Part shown: one piece after another, positions 1 to 8,389 of the stretch
Numbering within the stretch: the first letter of the stretch is position 1
Layout of the letters: each line of letters opens with the position of its first letter
Source: an uncultured Lachnospiraceae bacterium
GTDB lineage: Bacteria > Bacillota > Clostridia > Lachnospirales > Lachnospiraceae
Assembly: GCA_902783735.1 (NCBI GenBank)
Contig: CACZSE010000109.1
Location: 1 to 13,494 of the forward strand
Reading direction: 5' to 3'
Length of the DNA stretch: 13,494 nt
The notes under the pieces: generated by a model
Seen by the model: only the letters and a program-made list of their open reading frames with translations
Told to the model about the DNA's origin: nothing
Database searches by the model: none
Translations under genes and position numbers: made by a program

Positions 1-3000
1 GCTGTGATATCCTGTGCTTTTCCGTCGACGAGCACACTGAATCTTACTTTTCCCGATGCCGTGCCTATCTGCCCGTTTCCGACCTCTGCGTTATTGTAGC
101 TGGTGGTAAATATAAGTTCTCCGCCTCTTTGTCCGGTCAGATAACCTCCTTCTACGCCGGTCAGATTCTTTGCTTCAACATCCGTAACAAGGTATTCTCC
201 CGCACTTTCAGGATATGTCTCAACCTTGTAATAAATCTTTGTATCAGGCTTTAAGTCTGTTCCTTCGTCAACAGCTACGCTTGCGGTATATTCTCCGCTT
301 TCGGTCCTGTTGGTCCATGACTGCCCTTCTGTGTCTGTATATACATTTACATAAACATACGGATCGACAAATTCCGGTCTGATGCCGGCTGCGGCTGTCC
401 TTATCTCTTCTTCGGTGCCGGTTATCTTTGTGAACTGTTCTCCCTTTTCATCCAGCCATTTCCCGGTCTTAAACTTTCCTTCTCCGTCATGATCTGGAAC
501 GGTTATCTGAGACAAAACGTTTTCATCTATGTTAAATGCACCGTCTGTCTTTGAAAGGACGATCTCCTTTCCGTAGATATTTACCACAATAACATTAACA
601 CTCATGACAGTCACTTCCACGATATCGGAAGTAAGTTGCGTTCCGGCTGCCTTTACGCGCAACTGATATGTACCGCTTGAGAGCCCTGTCAGGGTATCAC
701 CCGTAACATCGATCCATGCTTGAGCATCATTTTTTCTGTACTCCATGGTCTTGTTCAATCCGGTTATCGTTCCGTCATTATCTGCCGTAGTGGTGCAGTC
801 GGTTGCCTGAGGTATACCCATCATCTTTGCACGGGTGATGAATATCACCTGTAAACCGCTGTCTGTTTCTGTCTCTTCACTGCTCTTTTTAACTACCGTA
901 AGTACACCGGGCGTCAGTCCTTTCAGTTCCCTGGTTGCCCCGTCAGCAGTGAATTCTTCGCTAAGTACAGCCTTATCATTTTGTTTATCGCTGTTCGATC
1001 CTCCATTCTCTTCTTCCGTTACATCTTCTTCCTGCGAATTCTCTTCCTCATCCGTAACAAAGGCTGTAAGGCTTATCTCATATTTTTCACCCTTCTCAAG
1101 ACCCGAAAGTACACCGGTATCATAGCCTGTTGCGGTAAATGAAACATCGGTTAACATCGACTGAGTCTTTGAAACAGCATGCGGGAGTCTGAATACAGCA
1201 TTCTGAAGCGGTGTTCCGGTAACTGTGATCTGATCCATACTGTCTCTGGTTACCTTTATACCTCTGCCCTCAGCCGTATAGCCATCAGGGAAATAGAAGC
1301 CTTCATTGGCAGTATATACTACTGCGGTTATTTCTTCATCAAGCACCTGCTGTCTTTCATCACCCGAACCCTGCTTGTGACTCATGCCTATACCGGGTAC
1401 GATCTTTACCCTGTAAGGATTCTTTGTCCAATGTGCAACATACGATCTGTCGCCCTTCTCGTCAGGTCCGATCTCTTCTACTCTGTTTCCTGATGCATCA
1501 AACCATCCGTCAAAGGTAAATCCGTCTTTTTTAACTTCAACAGGAAGCTTTATGCCTGTCTTATAGAAATACATAGATACATTGTCATCGCCTATCTCGC
1601 CACCGTCGGGATCAAGTACTATGGCATATGACATAGGCTTGTAAAGAGGCTTTATGACAACATTTCTTGCAGGCATAGTGAAGAATGTGGAGATATCCGT
1701 TTCATTTTGAGTTGATACATCTTCACTTTCCCATCTGTCAAATACATATCCGTCTTCGGGCTCGCCGGCTGTGATCTCTATCTTATCGCCCACATTTGCC
1801 CTGTTGGTGCTCCTGCCTTCTACGGTAACACTTCCGCTTCCGTCTAGCGTGATCGTATATACCGTCTTGTGTTCGGTAAATACCGCTTCATAGACTGTAT
1901 CTCCTTTTACAGCACCCAGAGCCGGTGTCCATCCCGCAAATTCATAGTCAATACCTTCTGCATGTTTTTCAGGTATTCGATTTACCGGTGATACAGGGAA
2001 TCTTCCGGCCAAAACAGAAGGAAGATTTCCCCACTCGATCTGCATGCCGTTATCTTCGATCACGAAAGAAACACTGCAAGCCAGCGGAGTCCACTGAGCA
2101 TATAAGGTCGTATCTTCTATGATCGCACAGTCAGCACAGTCAGCGTAAGCCATACCACCGCCGTTTGCCATGGTATTCCAGCCGTCAAATGAATATCCTT
2201 TGCGGATATATGTACATCCCGGTAAAGCCACACTGTCACTTCGTGCTTTTATCAGATCGTCCATATGACCTTCACCGCCGTTTGCGTGAAGTCTGATATT
2301 TACATTTGCATCTCCATCCTTTTCCCAAACGGCAAAGAGAATAGCATCCTCATCAATTGAAGCCTCATCGGCATAAGCCGTTCCGGTCGCGTCAATCTTT
2401 GTATTCCATCCGGCAAATCTATGACCGGGATATGTATATTCACACTTAGGGAGCTTTCCGTCTGCCTTGGAAATACGTAATGTCAGTGTTTCTCCTTCAG
2501 CTCCGTTAGGCTCCAGGATCACTAAACTTCCAAGTGCGGAAAGAACAGGATGATCCTCTCCCATGCTCCAGACATCGGTAAAATCAAATCCTTCATCTTC
2601 CCATTCGTCAGTAAAGCTTTCCTTTTGCTTAAACTGCTCGGCACTCAATACCTTATTGATCTTAGGATCCACATATCTTACGTACGGGTTGTATCCGAAT
2701 AATCCGCTCTCACGGCTTCCTTTTGCGGCCCCTGAAAGACTGTAACAGAATTTCAGATAATCTACATGGGTAGCCATTCCTATCACGCCGCCTGCGGTAG
2801 AGAAGCCATGGTTCGCAAATACTGCCTCATCTATATCCATCTGATTCGATCTTCCGCCTTTTACCTGGCCTGAATAATGGAAGCTTGTATGCATATTTGC
2901 CGCCAATCCGGCTACACCTCCCGCATAGCCGTAATTGCTTGCGGTTACATTTCCGCTGTGATAGCAGTTTTTCAATGAACCTGCTACCGTGTTATGCCAT

Positions 3001-6000
3001 GCTCCGACAATACCTCCGACGTAATTGTCAGTGTTCCCGCCTCCGGTCACTTTGCCGTGATCCATGGTTACATTTCCGACAAATGAACAGTTTTCGATCG
3101 ATGTTCCGTCAGATTCGCAGTAGCCTGCTATACCGCCGACATACATGCCCTTACCTGCTACCGAACCCGATACCGAGATATTCTTTATCCTTCCGCCTGT
3201 ACCAACATATCCGAAAAGACCTGTAGGGATATCACCGGCATTTACACTAAGTCCCGTTATGACATGTCCCTGTCCGTCAAATGTTCCGCAGAACGGACGA
3301 CGTGTCTCATAATTGTAGGGATCGTTATCAACAAAATATCCGGCAGGAGTCCACTCTTCACCGCCAAGGTTTACATCAGCACACAGAAGGATGGTCTCTC
3401 CTTCATAACTCTTTCCTGCATTTACATTGTCACGGAAAGCCTTTAATTCAGCAGCGCTGCTTATCCTTACGGCACCTGCCGCTTCGGTCGTCAGCTCACT
3501 TCCCTGACCTCCCACGTTCCAACGGGGTGCTTTGTAGCCTTTTATTCCGCTTATTCCGTTCTCCCCTGATGCATTTTCAAATCTGAGTGTGGGTCTGCTG
3601 TTTTTTATCTCCCATACTTTGTCAAAATCCCAGTTCTTGAAATTGCTCTTATCCGCAAATCTGCTCTCAACCGAATAATATCCGTAATCATCACCGTCAT
3701 GTAAAAACCAATAGGGTGATTCTGTTCCGACATCCAGTTCCGCACACTTCGACCACCAATAATTGTTGTGCATGTTCAGTTCATGGGGTGAAGGCAAAAA
3801 TCCAAACAGTCCTCCGGCACGTGTGTTTGTAAAACTGTCTATTCCATAGTAATTCTCCAAGCCCGGCTGTTTGCTCTTTTCATTGGTCTTGACATAGTTC
3901 CTGTCAAACGTGACCATATATGCGTTACCATCCGGTCTTTCCCCGCCCGATATGCCGGTTATACCGCCGACATCGGATAAACCATGAACCTCACCAATGT
4001 TATAACTGTCACTTACAATTCCATAGTATTCTATAGCGCCGACAAGTCCGCCGATAGCAAATCCCATAACAGATGTACCGGCACTGTTCTGATATCCCGT
4101 ACCTGCCACATTGCCATAGTTTGCACACTGCTTAACATCTGACGATCTGCCCATCTTTGCCGAAGCAAAACCGACAATACCGCCTACACCGTATATACCT
4201 ACGATATTTCCTTTGTTGATGCTCTGAATTATCGCAGATCCTTCGGTTGATCCAACGATACCGCCTACCTGTATTCCTCGTGCCCAGCCTTTAATATCGG
4301 TTTTTCCGATATCAGCATTATTTATACATTTTTCAATGGTAGTATTCTTCTGAACATAACCAACGATACCACCGATATTTCCTTCCGCTTTTGCCTCAGT
4401 TTCTTTCATATAAACGGCACCGTCATTTTGACAGCGTTTTATAAGTGCCCAAGCATTTGACCCGGTTTCTCCCTCAAACAAACCTGCTATACCTCCTACG
4501 GTATATCCGGTTATCTTAGCTTTGTTGATACATTCGATGATCGCGGTCTTTTCACCTTTTATACCCATTCTTCCAATGATACCACCGGCACAGTCATATG
4601 CACTTGCCTCTCCAGAGGTCTCATTGGTACAATTTGAGATCGCGCTGCCGACTCCTCCTCCGACGATACCGCCTGCATAGTACGCCGATAACTTTCCGCT
4701 GTTTTTGCAGTTTTCAATAACGGTTGCATCACCGACACCAACTATACCGCCGCTGTAAGCAACGTGTCCGTCTTTATCCGTAATTGTTATGTTTCCTTCA
4801 TTTTCGGAAGATTTTACCGATCCGTTTTCACATTCTCCCGCTATTGCTCCTGCTATGCAGAGTTCTCCTTCTCCCAAAGCAGGATCCGTTACTGTCACAC
4901 TTCCTTTATTGAGACAGTATTCTGCCTGCAGATCGAGGCCGTAGCCGACTATACCGCCGATCTGTGTACCGGAAGAGATCAGACTGCCCTCATTGGTACA
5001 TCCAAAAACCGTTCCGCAACAGTTTCCTGCGATACCTCCTACCGCTCTGTGTGTCCTGCCTTCTATATCTCCTTTATTGAGACATCCGCTTATACTTCCC
5101 TTATAGTTTAATCCGACTATTCCTCCGGTGTTATTTCCAAATGCCGTAATATTTCCGTTATTTGTACAGTTTTCAACAAATCCGTCTTTCTGAACCGCTC
5201 CTGCGATACCTCCTGCCTTTTCTCCCGCAAATGATATAGCAGAATCATTTGTACAATTGCGTATCTTTGCATTTGACAAACATTCGCCTGCTATTCCTCC
5301 TGTTTGAAAAGATCCGGTCACTTCGCCCGAGTTATAGCAGTTTAAGATCTGGCCATCGATCTCGAGCGACGTCGCATTATCTCTGTTAAGTCCCAGGCAG
5401 CCGGCTATTCCTCCGGTATTCGTATTTCCGGATATATGACCTGTATTTTTGCAATTAAGTACCAGACCGTTTTCGGTACAGCCACCGGCTATTCCTCCTA
5501 TACACGTAAGCCCGAGTATGGTACCTTCATTGGAACAATCCGTTACCTTTGCCGATTCTGCACAATGGCCAATGATACCGCCCGCATTTGCTATCCCGTT
5601 CTTTTCGTTTGCCTGAATATCTCCGCTGTTTACACATCCTAAGATCTGTCCGCCGACAGCTATACCGACGATTCCTCCGACTTCTTTCTTTCCGTCAATT
5701 TTTCCTGAGTTATCACAGTCTTTCACTTCCCCGGTCGAGTAAACAGCCGTAATACCTCCGACACAGGTATCTCCTTTTACCTTTCCGGTGTTTGAGCAGG
5801 ATCTTATTGCGCTTATCGACTCGCCTGCTATGCCGCCGACATAAGATACACCTTCGATCGATGCACTGTTTTGACAATTTATGATCGGCTGATCGGTACT
5901 CGGTATGATACCTCCGACATAGTTTCCGCTTCCCTTTACAAAACCTGTACTTATACAATCTGAAACTGCACCGGCCGAATCGGATACTATTCCTGCAACA

Positions 6001-8192
6001 CGACCACCGCTGCCTTTGACCTGACCCTCATTAGTACATTCCTTTACGATGGATCCGGCATTGGCAACTATACCTGCAACGTAGGATGTACCACTTATAT
6101 TTCCTTTATTTATACAGTCAACAACGATCGATCCGGCTTTACCTGCAATACCGCCCGCAGTTTTTCCGTCGGATGATACACTTCCCATGTTTGTACATCC
6201 TATCACGCTGCCTGAAGCGATACCGACTACACCGCCGGTATAAAGATCATCGTTATATGATAATTTATTGGTTACCGAACCTTTATTGGTACAATTGATC
6301 ACACGTTTAGCATCGCCGACAACGCCACCGATATATCTTACATACTTATTTGTACCGTAGTTATCCGCAACAATGGTACCGTTTGTCTCATTTTCACAGT
6401 CCGTAACGGCATTATTGACCTTTCCGCCAATTCCACCCACATAACTTATACCATTTATCTCTCCGTTATTCTTACAGTTTTCTACAGCATCATTGGTATA
6501 ACCGACTATACCGCCAACGGCATATTTTCCACTTATCTTTCCACGGTTTATACATTGATCTGTTTTATGAGGCTTGCCGGCGATTCCTCCGACATAGTAC
6601 TCACCTGACACTTCACCGGAGTTTGTCAGGCCGGTAAGTGTACAGTTTGCCAGACCGACAATACCGCCTGCCAGATTTCCCGTATTTTCTACTTTGCCTT
6701 CATTTTCTGTGCCTTCAATAATCCCGTATTCATCTGCATACCCGGTGATACCGCCTGTGATCTCATGTCCCTTTATACCGGCTCCTGATGCATTTTTACT
6801 ATTTGAAACATTACCGCCTTTTAAATATGCGGCTATACCACCTGTAGACAGATTACCTTCTACATTTCCGTTGTTTATACCGCCTGTTAAGGTTGCGCCA
6901 CTTAAAACACCTGCTACACCACCGGTGAATATATCACCCTTCACAGTTCCGTTGTTGGTCAGATCCGATAAACATGCACCGGTACACAGACCTACTACAC
7001 CGCCATATATATCATTTGAGAAAGAGATATAGAGTATCCCTCCTTCTTTGTCATAATTCTCATCTGCATGCAAAGCTCCGGTATAAGTAACAGTTCCGTC
7101 AAAACTGCTGTTTTTTACCATGACATCACTGCCGCTTACGCCATCATATTTGCTTCCCAGCGCATTATACATATTAGTCTCTTCAGGTATACCGTTTACC
7201 CAGCCGGCTATACCGCCTATACCTGTTCCTACTGCCTTTATGTCAGCATCACTTGTACAATCAGAGACCAGACCGCCAAGTGCTACAAGTCCTGCTATAC
7301 CGCCTATAAAGCTGTTTCCGTTTATACTTCCCGAAAATGAACAGTTCTCTATGGTTCCGTAATCCACTGCGGCAATACCGCCAAGATAATCACCACCTGA
7401 GATCTCTCCGTTCACATTCAGGTTTTTTATCGTACCCGTAACCATGCCGAAAAAGCCCTGATAACGGTTTGTTCCCGCTTCGAGCTTTAATCCGGACACA
7501 GTTTTGCCGTCTCCGTCAAATGTTCCGGCAAAGGGAGTGTAATCCTTATTTCCTATAGGTTCAAAGGGAATATTCAGATCTTTTGCATCTGAAAGATCGA
7601 CATCGTTAGCAAGCTTAAAATATTTGTTGTAATATGAAATACCTTTGTTTACATAACTCGATATGATTATGAGCTGTCCCGCATTTTCAACCTTATACGG
7701 ATCTTCCATGCTTCCGTCACCCGAAAGATTCCAGTCAAGGCCTGCAAGAGACAGAGAATTGTCAGAAACACTGTTGTCTGACACACTGTTATCCGATACG
7801 CTGTTATCCGATACGGAATCATCTTCATCCGCATCATTATCGGAAACGGTCTCGTCCTCTATAACAACGACATCATCCGGCGGAAGCTCATCTTCAAGCT
7901 CCTCGTCAGGATCTTTCTTATCGTCAACAGGTTCGGTAACATCGCCGTCGGTTATCTTTTCGGGATCCTCGACCTGTTCATCCGGATCATCTTCATTAGC
8001 CGGATCGGTTTCTAACGTTGGATCAGCCGGATCGATCCTGTCGGATGAACCGGGTTCTTCAGCAATAATACCGGCCTTATCATCGTTTATATTCGCTTCA
8101 GTCGCATATGCGCCGGCAGGCACCATGCTCATGAAAAGAACAAATGATAAGAAAAACGATACGAACCTCATAAATCTCTTTTTCATTTTCAT
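1..8192 (-). CDS. Giant secreted GLUG-solenoid surface protein, C-terminus off the left edge
   Basis: The frame starts at the ATG whose first base is 8192 and stays open for 2,730 codons to the left edge, so the stop and C-terminus are missing. The start is chosen because GGAGGG lies 8 bases upstream and a signal peptide follows immediately. Order of parts by residue: signal peptide 1-30; acidic linker 31-125; SVSDN repeats 126-145; leader with GTFDGDGKT 152-251; long GLUG-type solenoid 252-1411 and its cap to about 1540; second leader (GTFDGQGH) and short solenoid 1551-1888; InlB-B-like repeats 1890-2255; Ig/Fn3-like segments 2256-2730. GLUG and InlB-B repeats occur in bacterial surface proteins and adhesins, so a role in adhesion or as an extracellular scaffold is inferred. 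No enzyme domain or catalytic motif is seen in the visible part. An anchor such as LPXTG, if there is one, would be beyond the edge. I translated almost the whole frame by hand and found no stop or frameshift. Confidence 0.93.
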   Translation of the reverse strand, partial: MKMKKRFMRFVSFFLSFVLFMSMVPAGAYATEANINDDKAGIIAEEPGSSDRIDPADPTLETDPANEDDPDEQVEDPEKITDGDVTEPVDDKKDPDEELEDELPPDDVVVIEDETVSDNDADEDDSVSDNSVSDNSVSDNSVSDNSLSLAGLDWNLSGDGSMEDPYKVENAGQLIIISSYVNKGISYYNKYFKLANDVDLSDAKDLNIPFEPIGNKDYTPFAGTFDGDGKTVSGLKLEAGTNRYQGFFGMVTGTIKNLNVNGEISGGDYLGGIAAVDYGTIENCSFSGSINGNSFIGGIAGLVALGGLVSDCTSDADIKAVGTGIGGIAGWVNGIPEETNMYNALGSKYDGVSGSDVMVKNSSFDGTVTYTGALHADENYDKEGGILYISFSNDIYGGVVGLCTGACLSDLTNNGTVKGDIFTGGVAGVLSGATLTGGINNGNVEGNLSTGGIAAYLKGGNVSNSKNASGAGIKGHEITGGITGYADEYGIIEGTENEGKVENTGNLAGGIVGLANCTLTGLTNSGEVSGEYYVGGIAGKPHKTDQCINRGKISGKYAVGGIVGYTNDAVENCKNNGEINGISYVGGIGGKVNNAVTDCENETNGTIVADNYGTNKYVRYIGGVVGDAKRVINCTNKGSVTNKLSYNDDLYTGGVVGIASGSVIGCTNMGSVSSDGKTAGGIAGKAGSIVVDCINKGNISGTSYVAGIVANAGSIVKECTNEGQVKGSGGRVAGIVSDSAGAVSDCISTGFVKGSGNYVGGIIPSTDQPIINCQNSASIEGVSYVGGIAGESISAIRSCSNTGKVKGDTCVGGITAVYSTGEVKDCDNSGKIDGKKEVGGIVGIAVGGQILGCVNSGDIQANEKNGIANAGGIIGHCAESAKVTDCSNEGTILGLTCIGGIAGGCTENGLVLNCKNTGHISGNTNTGGIAGCLGLNRDNATSLEIDGQILNCYNSGEVTGSFQTGGIAGECLSNAKIRNCTNDSAISFAGEKAGGIAGAVQKDGFVENCTNNGNITAFGNNTGGIVGLNYKGSISGCLNKGDIEGRTHRAVGGIAGNCCGTVFGCTNEGSLISSGTQIGGIVGYGLDLQAEYCLNKGSVTVTDPALGEGELCIAGAIAGECENGSVKSSENEGNITITDKDGHVAYSGGIVGVGDATVIENCKNSGKLSAYYAGGIVGGGVGSAISNCTNETSGEASAYDCAGGIIGRMGIKGEKTAIIECINKAKITGYTVGGIAGLFEGETGSNAWALIKRCQNDGAVYMKETEAKAEGNIGGIVGYVQKNTTIEKCINNADIGKTDIKGWARGIQVGGIVGSTEGSAIIQSINKGNIVGIYGVGGIVGFASAKMGRSSDVKQCANYGNVAGTGYQNSAGTSVMGFAIGGLVGAIEYYGIVSDSYNIGEVHGLSDVGGITGISGGERPDGNAYMVTFDRNYVKTNEKSKQPGLENYYGIDSFTNTRAGGLFGFLPSPHELNMHNNYWWSKCAELDVGTESPYWFLHDGDDYGYYSVESRFADKSNFKNWDFDKVWEIKNSRPTLRFENASGENGISGIKGYKAPRWNVGGQGSELTTEAAGAVRISSAAELKAFRDNVNAGKSYEGETILLCADVNLGGEEWTPAGYFVDNDPYNYETRRPFCGTFDGQGHVITGLSVNAGDIPTGLFGYVGTGGRIKNISVSGSVAGKGMYVGGIAGYCESDGTSIENCSFVGNVTMDHGKVTGGGNTDNYVGGIVGAWHNTVAGSLKNCYHSGNVTASNYGYAGGVAGLAANMHTSFHYSGQVKGGRSNQMDIDEAVFANHGFSTAGGVIGMATHVDYLKFCYSLSGAAKGSRESGLFGYNPYVRYVDPKINKVLSAEQFKQKESFTDEWEDEGFDFTDVWSMGEDHPVLSALGSLVILEPNGAEGETLTLRISKADGKLPKCEYTYPGHRFAGWNTKIDATGTAYADEASIDEDAILFAVWEKDGDANVNIRLHANGGEGHMDDLIKARSDSVALPGCTYIRKGYSFDGWNTMANGGGMAYADCADCAIIEDTTLYAQWTPLACSVSFVIEDNGMQIEWGNLPSVLAGRFPVSPVNRIPEKHAEGIDYEFAGWTPALGAVKGDTVYEAVFTEHKTVYTITLDGSGSVTVEGRSTNRANVGDKIEITAGEPEDGYVFDRWESEDVSTQNETDISTFFTMPARNVVIKPLYKPMSYAIVLDPDGGEIGDDNVSMYFYKTGIKLPVEVKKDGFTFDGWFDASGNRVEEIGPDEKGDRSYVAHWTKNPYRVKIVPGIGMSHKQGSGDERQQVLDEEITAVVYTANEGFYFPDGYTAEGRGIKVTRDSMDQITVTGTPLQNAVFRLPHAVSKTQSMLTDVSFTATGYDTGVLSGLEKGEKYEISLTAFVTDEEENSQEEDVTEEENGGSNSDKQNDKAVLSEEFTADGATRELKGLTPGVLTVVKKSSEETETDSGLQVIFITRAKMMGIPQATDCTTTADNDGTITGLNKTMEYRKNDAQAWIDVTGDTLTGLSSGTYQLRVKAAGTQLTSDIVEVTVMSVNVIVVNIYGKEIVLSKTDGAFNIDENVLSQITVPDHDGEGKFKTGKWLDEKGEQFTKITGTEEEIRTAAAGIRPEFVDPYVYVNVYTDTEGQSWTNRTESGEYTASVAVDEGTDLKPDTKIYYKVETYPESAGEYLVTDVEAKNLTGVEGGYLTGQRGGELIFTTSYNNAEVGNGQIGTASGKVRFSVLVDGKAQDIT
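606..779 (-). other. Ig-like 'MEY..GTY.VR.KA' repeat unit in the GLUG protein
   Basis: Residues 2472-2529. The segment runs N-D-G-T-I-T-G-L, TMEYRKN, a W at the D-V-T-G strand, then LSSGTYQLRVKAAGT and an IVEVTV end. This matches a unit I know from many Firmicutes surface proteins (pattern ITGL..xMEYS.DGG.xW..V.G..x.L..GTY.VR.KAT). Only one clear copy is visible. A related, poorer segment (GVLSGLEKGEKYEISLTAF, about 2353-2377) precedes it. Confidence 0.65.
961..1055 (-). other. Acidic low-complexity insertion in an Ig/Fn3-like segment
   Basis: About residues 2380-2410. After the strand KYEISLTAFVT the chain switches to Glu/Asp/Asn/Ser/Gly-rich sequence (EEENSQEEDVTEEENGG and on to SDKQND) before returning to a beta-like segment (FTADGATRELKGL). 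It is probably an exposed loop or a hinge between two beta domains. Confidence 0.6.
1428..2525 (-). repeat. InlB-B / Listeria-Bacteroides-type repeats, about five
   Basis: Residues 1890-2255. Units 1 (about 1890-1956) and 2 (about 1966-2034) match the classic pattern: L-x-x-N-G-G-x-G, then L-P-x-C-x-Y, G-Y-x-F-x-GWNT, Y-A-D and a final TLYAQW or ILFAVW. Unit 3 (about 2039-2108) is shorter, with FAGWTPALG and VYEAVF. Unit 4 (about 2110-2186) resembles the divergent InlB B-repeat: ITLDGSGSVTVEG, GYVFDRWES, then a TFFTMPARNVVIKPLY end. Unit 5 (about 2187-2255) returns to the classic type, with LDPDGGEIGD, FDGWFD and YVAHW. Such beta-grasp repeats form stalks in Gram-positive surface proteins. 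Confidence 0.85.
2529..3542 (-). repeat. Second, short GLUG-type solenoid with its own leader
   Basis: Residues 1551-1888. A fresh leader (AVRISSAAELKAFRDNVNAG, then ILLCADVNLGG, EEWTPAGY, CGTFDGQGH and GLFGYVG) restarts the module. Three to five degenerate units follow, with VGGIAG/VGGIVG/AGGVAG and I-x-N-C, L-K-N-C and L-K-F-C-Y-S lines. The end is a cap of the type F-x-x-x-D-V-W-S-M-G-E-D-H-P-V-L, which in this class marks the close of a solenoid. The repeated leader shows that this is an independent domain and not a continuation of the first. Confidence 0.85.
3576..7739 (-). repeat. Long GLUG-type solenoid with leader and cap (protein repeat region)
   Basis: Residues 152-1539 of the left-hand protein. 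The leader (152-251) has the usual order for this class: G-D-G-S-x-E-D-P-Y, then AGQL, YFKLANDVDLS, PIG, PFAGTFDGDGKT and GFFG. It is followed by tandem units with consensus V-G-G-I-x-G, about 8-10 variable residues, then I-x-x-C-x-N-x-G-x-I-x-G. The core period is 26-29 residues (about 80 bases), with some units lengthened to 32-38. Cys at the C-x-N position is seen at residues 547, 573, 599, 634, 666, 693, 719, 746, 773, 799, 826, 853, 886, 914, 952, 980, 1009, 1037, 1065, 1093, 1162, 1188, 1221, 1254, 1289 and 1356; residues 284 and 312 are earlier equivalents. Units around 320-510 lack the Cys. The region ends with a W-D-F-x-x-V-W cap near the end. A right-handed beta-solenoid fold is inferred. 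Confidence 0.88.
7756..7815 (-). repeat. 15-bp tandem repeat, four copies, encoding SVSDN
   Basis: Four consecutive 15-base units lie at 7756-7770, 7771-7785, 7786-7800 and 7801-7815. The last two (ctgttatccgatacg on the plus strand) are identical and the other two diverge mostly at third codon positions. They encode four SVSDN pentapeptides at residues 126-145, closing the acidic linker. Because the unit is 15 bases, gain or loss of copies keeps the frame and would only change linker length. Confidence 0.9.
7818..8102 (-). other. Acidic disordered linker of the GLUG protein
   Basis: Residues 31-125, directly after the predicted signal cleavage site. The composition is dominated by Asp, Glu, Pro, Val and Thr (for example DPADPTLETDPANEDDPDEQ), with no hydrophobic periodicity, no Cys, and Gly only sporadic. 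It is almost certainly disordered and highly negative. It probably spaces the solenoid away from the membrane or wall during export, or binds cations; both are inference. Confidence 0.8.
8103..8192 (-). other. Sec signal peptide of the GLUG protein
   Basis: Residues 1-30. A basic n-region (MKMKKRFMR) precedes a hydrophobic core rich in Phe, Leu, Ser and Val (residues 10-23), then a small-residue c-region ending A-Y-A before TEAN. Cleavage is predicted after Ala30. There is no lipobox cysteine, so a type I signal peptidase substrate is the best reading. An in-frame ATG two codons downstream (8186) would also leave a workable signal peptide. Confidence 0.88.
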
Positions 8193-8200
8193 ATTCCATT

Positions 8201-8206
8201 CCCTCC
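8201..8206 (-). promoter_or_regulatory. Shine-Dalgarno GGAGGG of the GLUG protein gene
   Basis: GGAGGG on the minus strand lies 8 bases before the ATG at 8192. It decides the start against the out-of-frame ATG at 8199, which is too close to it, and is better spaced for 8192 than for the in-frame ATG at 8186. Confidence 0.85.
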
Positions 8207-8257
8207 GTGTCGGTTCCCTTAACAAAATGCTGTCACGTATTGAGTGAGAGCAAAAAA

Positions 8258-8266
8258 ATTATATCA
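8258..8266 (-). promoter_or_regulatory. Extended -10 promoter (TGATATAAT) for the GLUG protein gene
   Basis: On the minus strand TGATATAAT is a perfect extended -10 (TGN-TATAAT). A weak -35 candidate, TTGCAT, lies at 8284-8289 but 20 bases away, so recognition through the extended -10 is more likely. Transcription would begin near 8250, giving a leader of roughly 55-60 bases with the ribosome binding site at its end. The site sits downstream of the terminator of the preceding gene, which supports an independent transcript. Confidence 0.65.
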
Positions 8267-8389
8267 TATATTCACGCACCTGTATGCAAAAAACTAAATA
8301 CAGATCGTAATAGTATGTTTTGTCAGAAAATTCAGAATTTTTGCATCTTGTTATTCGCACACTTTTGAGTTTTATCATTTTACAGATAC

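Noticed and set aside
4559..5958. Short minus-strand open frames at 4559-4741 and 5713-5958
   Set aside because: They are out of frame with the long solenoid frame that runs through both places unbroken with clear GLUG repeats. They show no domain of their own and are not signs of a frameshift.
3960..7439. Periodic ~80-base DNA similarity, considered as a CRISPR array or other non-coding repeat
   Set aside because: The periodicity comes from codons for VGGI-x-G and C-x-N-x-G in a protein solenoid. Units are degenerate and vary in length, with no conserved repeat/spacer structure.
8197..8199. ATG at 8199 as the start of the left-hand gene
   Set aside because: It is in another frame, only one base from the GGAGGG, and does not lead into the signal peptide.
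7663..8247. Plus-strand open frame of 194 codons rich in Ser and Leu
   Set aside because: It is the antisense shadow of the acidic linker and SVSDN repeats; GAT/GAC-rich codons give Ser-rich sequence on the other strand. The minus frame has an RBS, signal peptide and recognisable domains.
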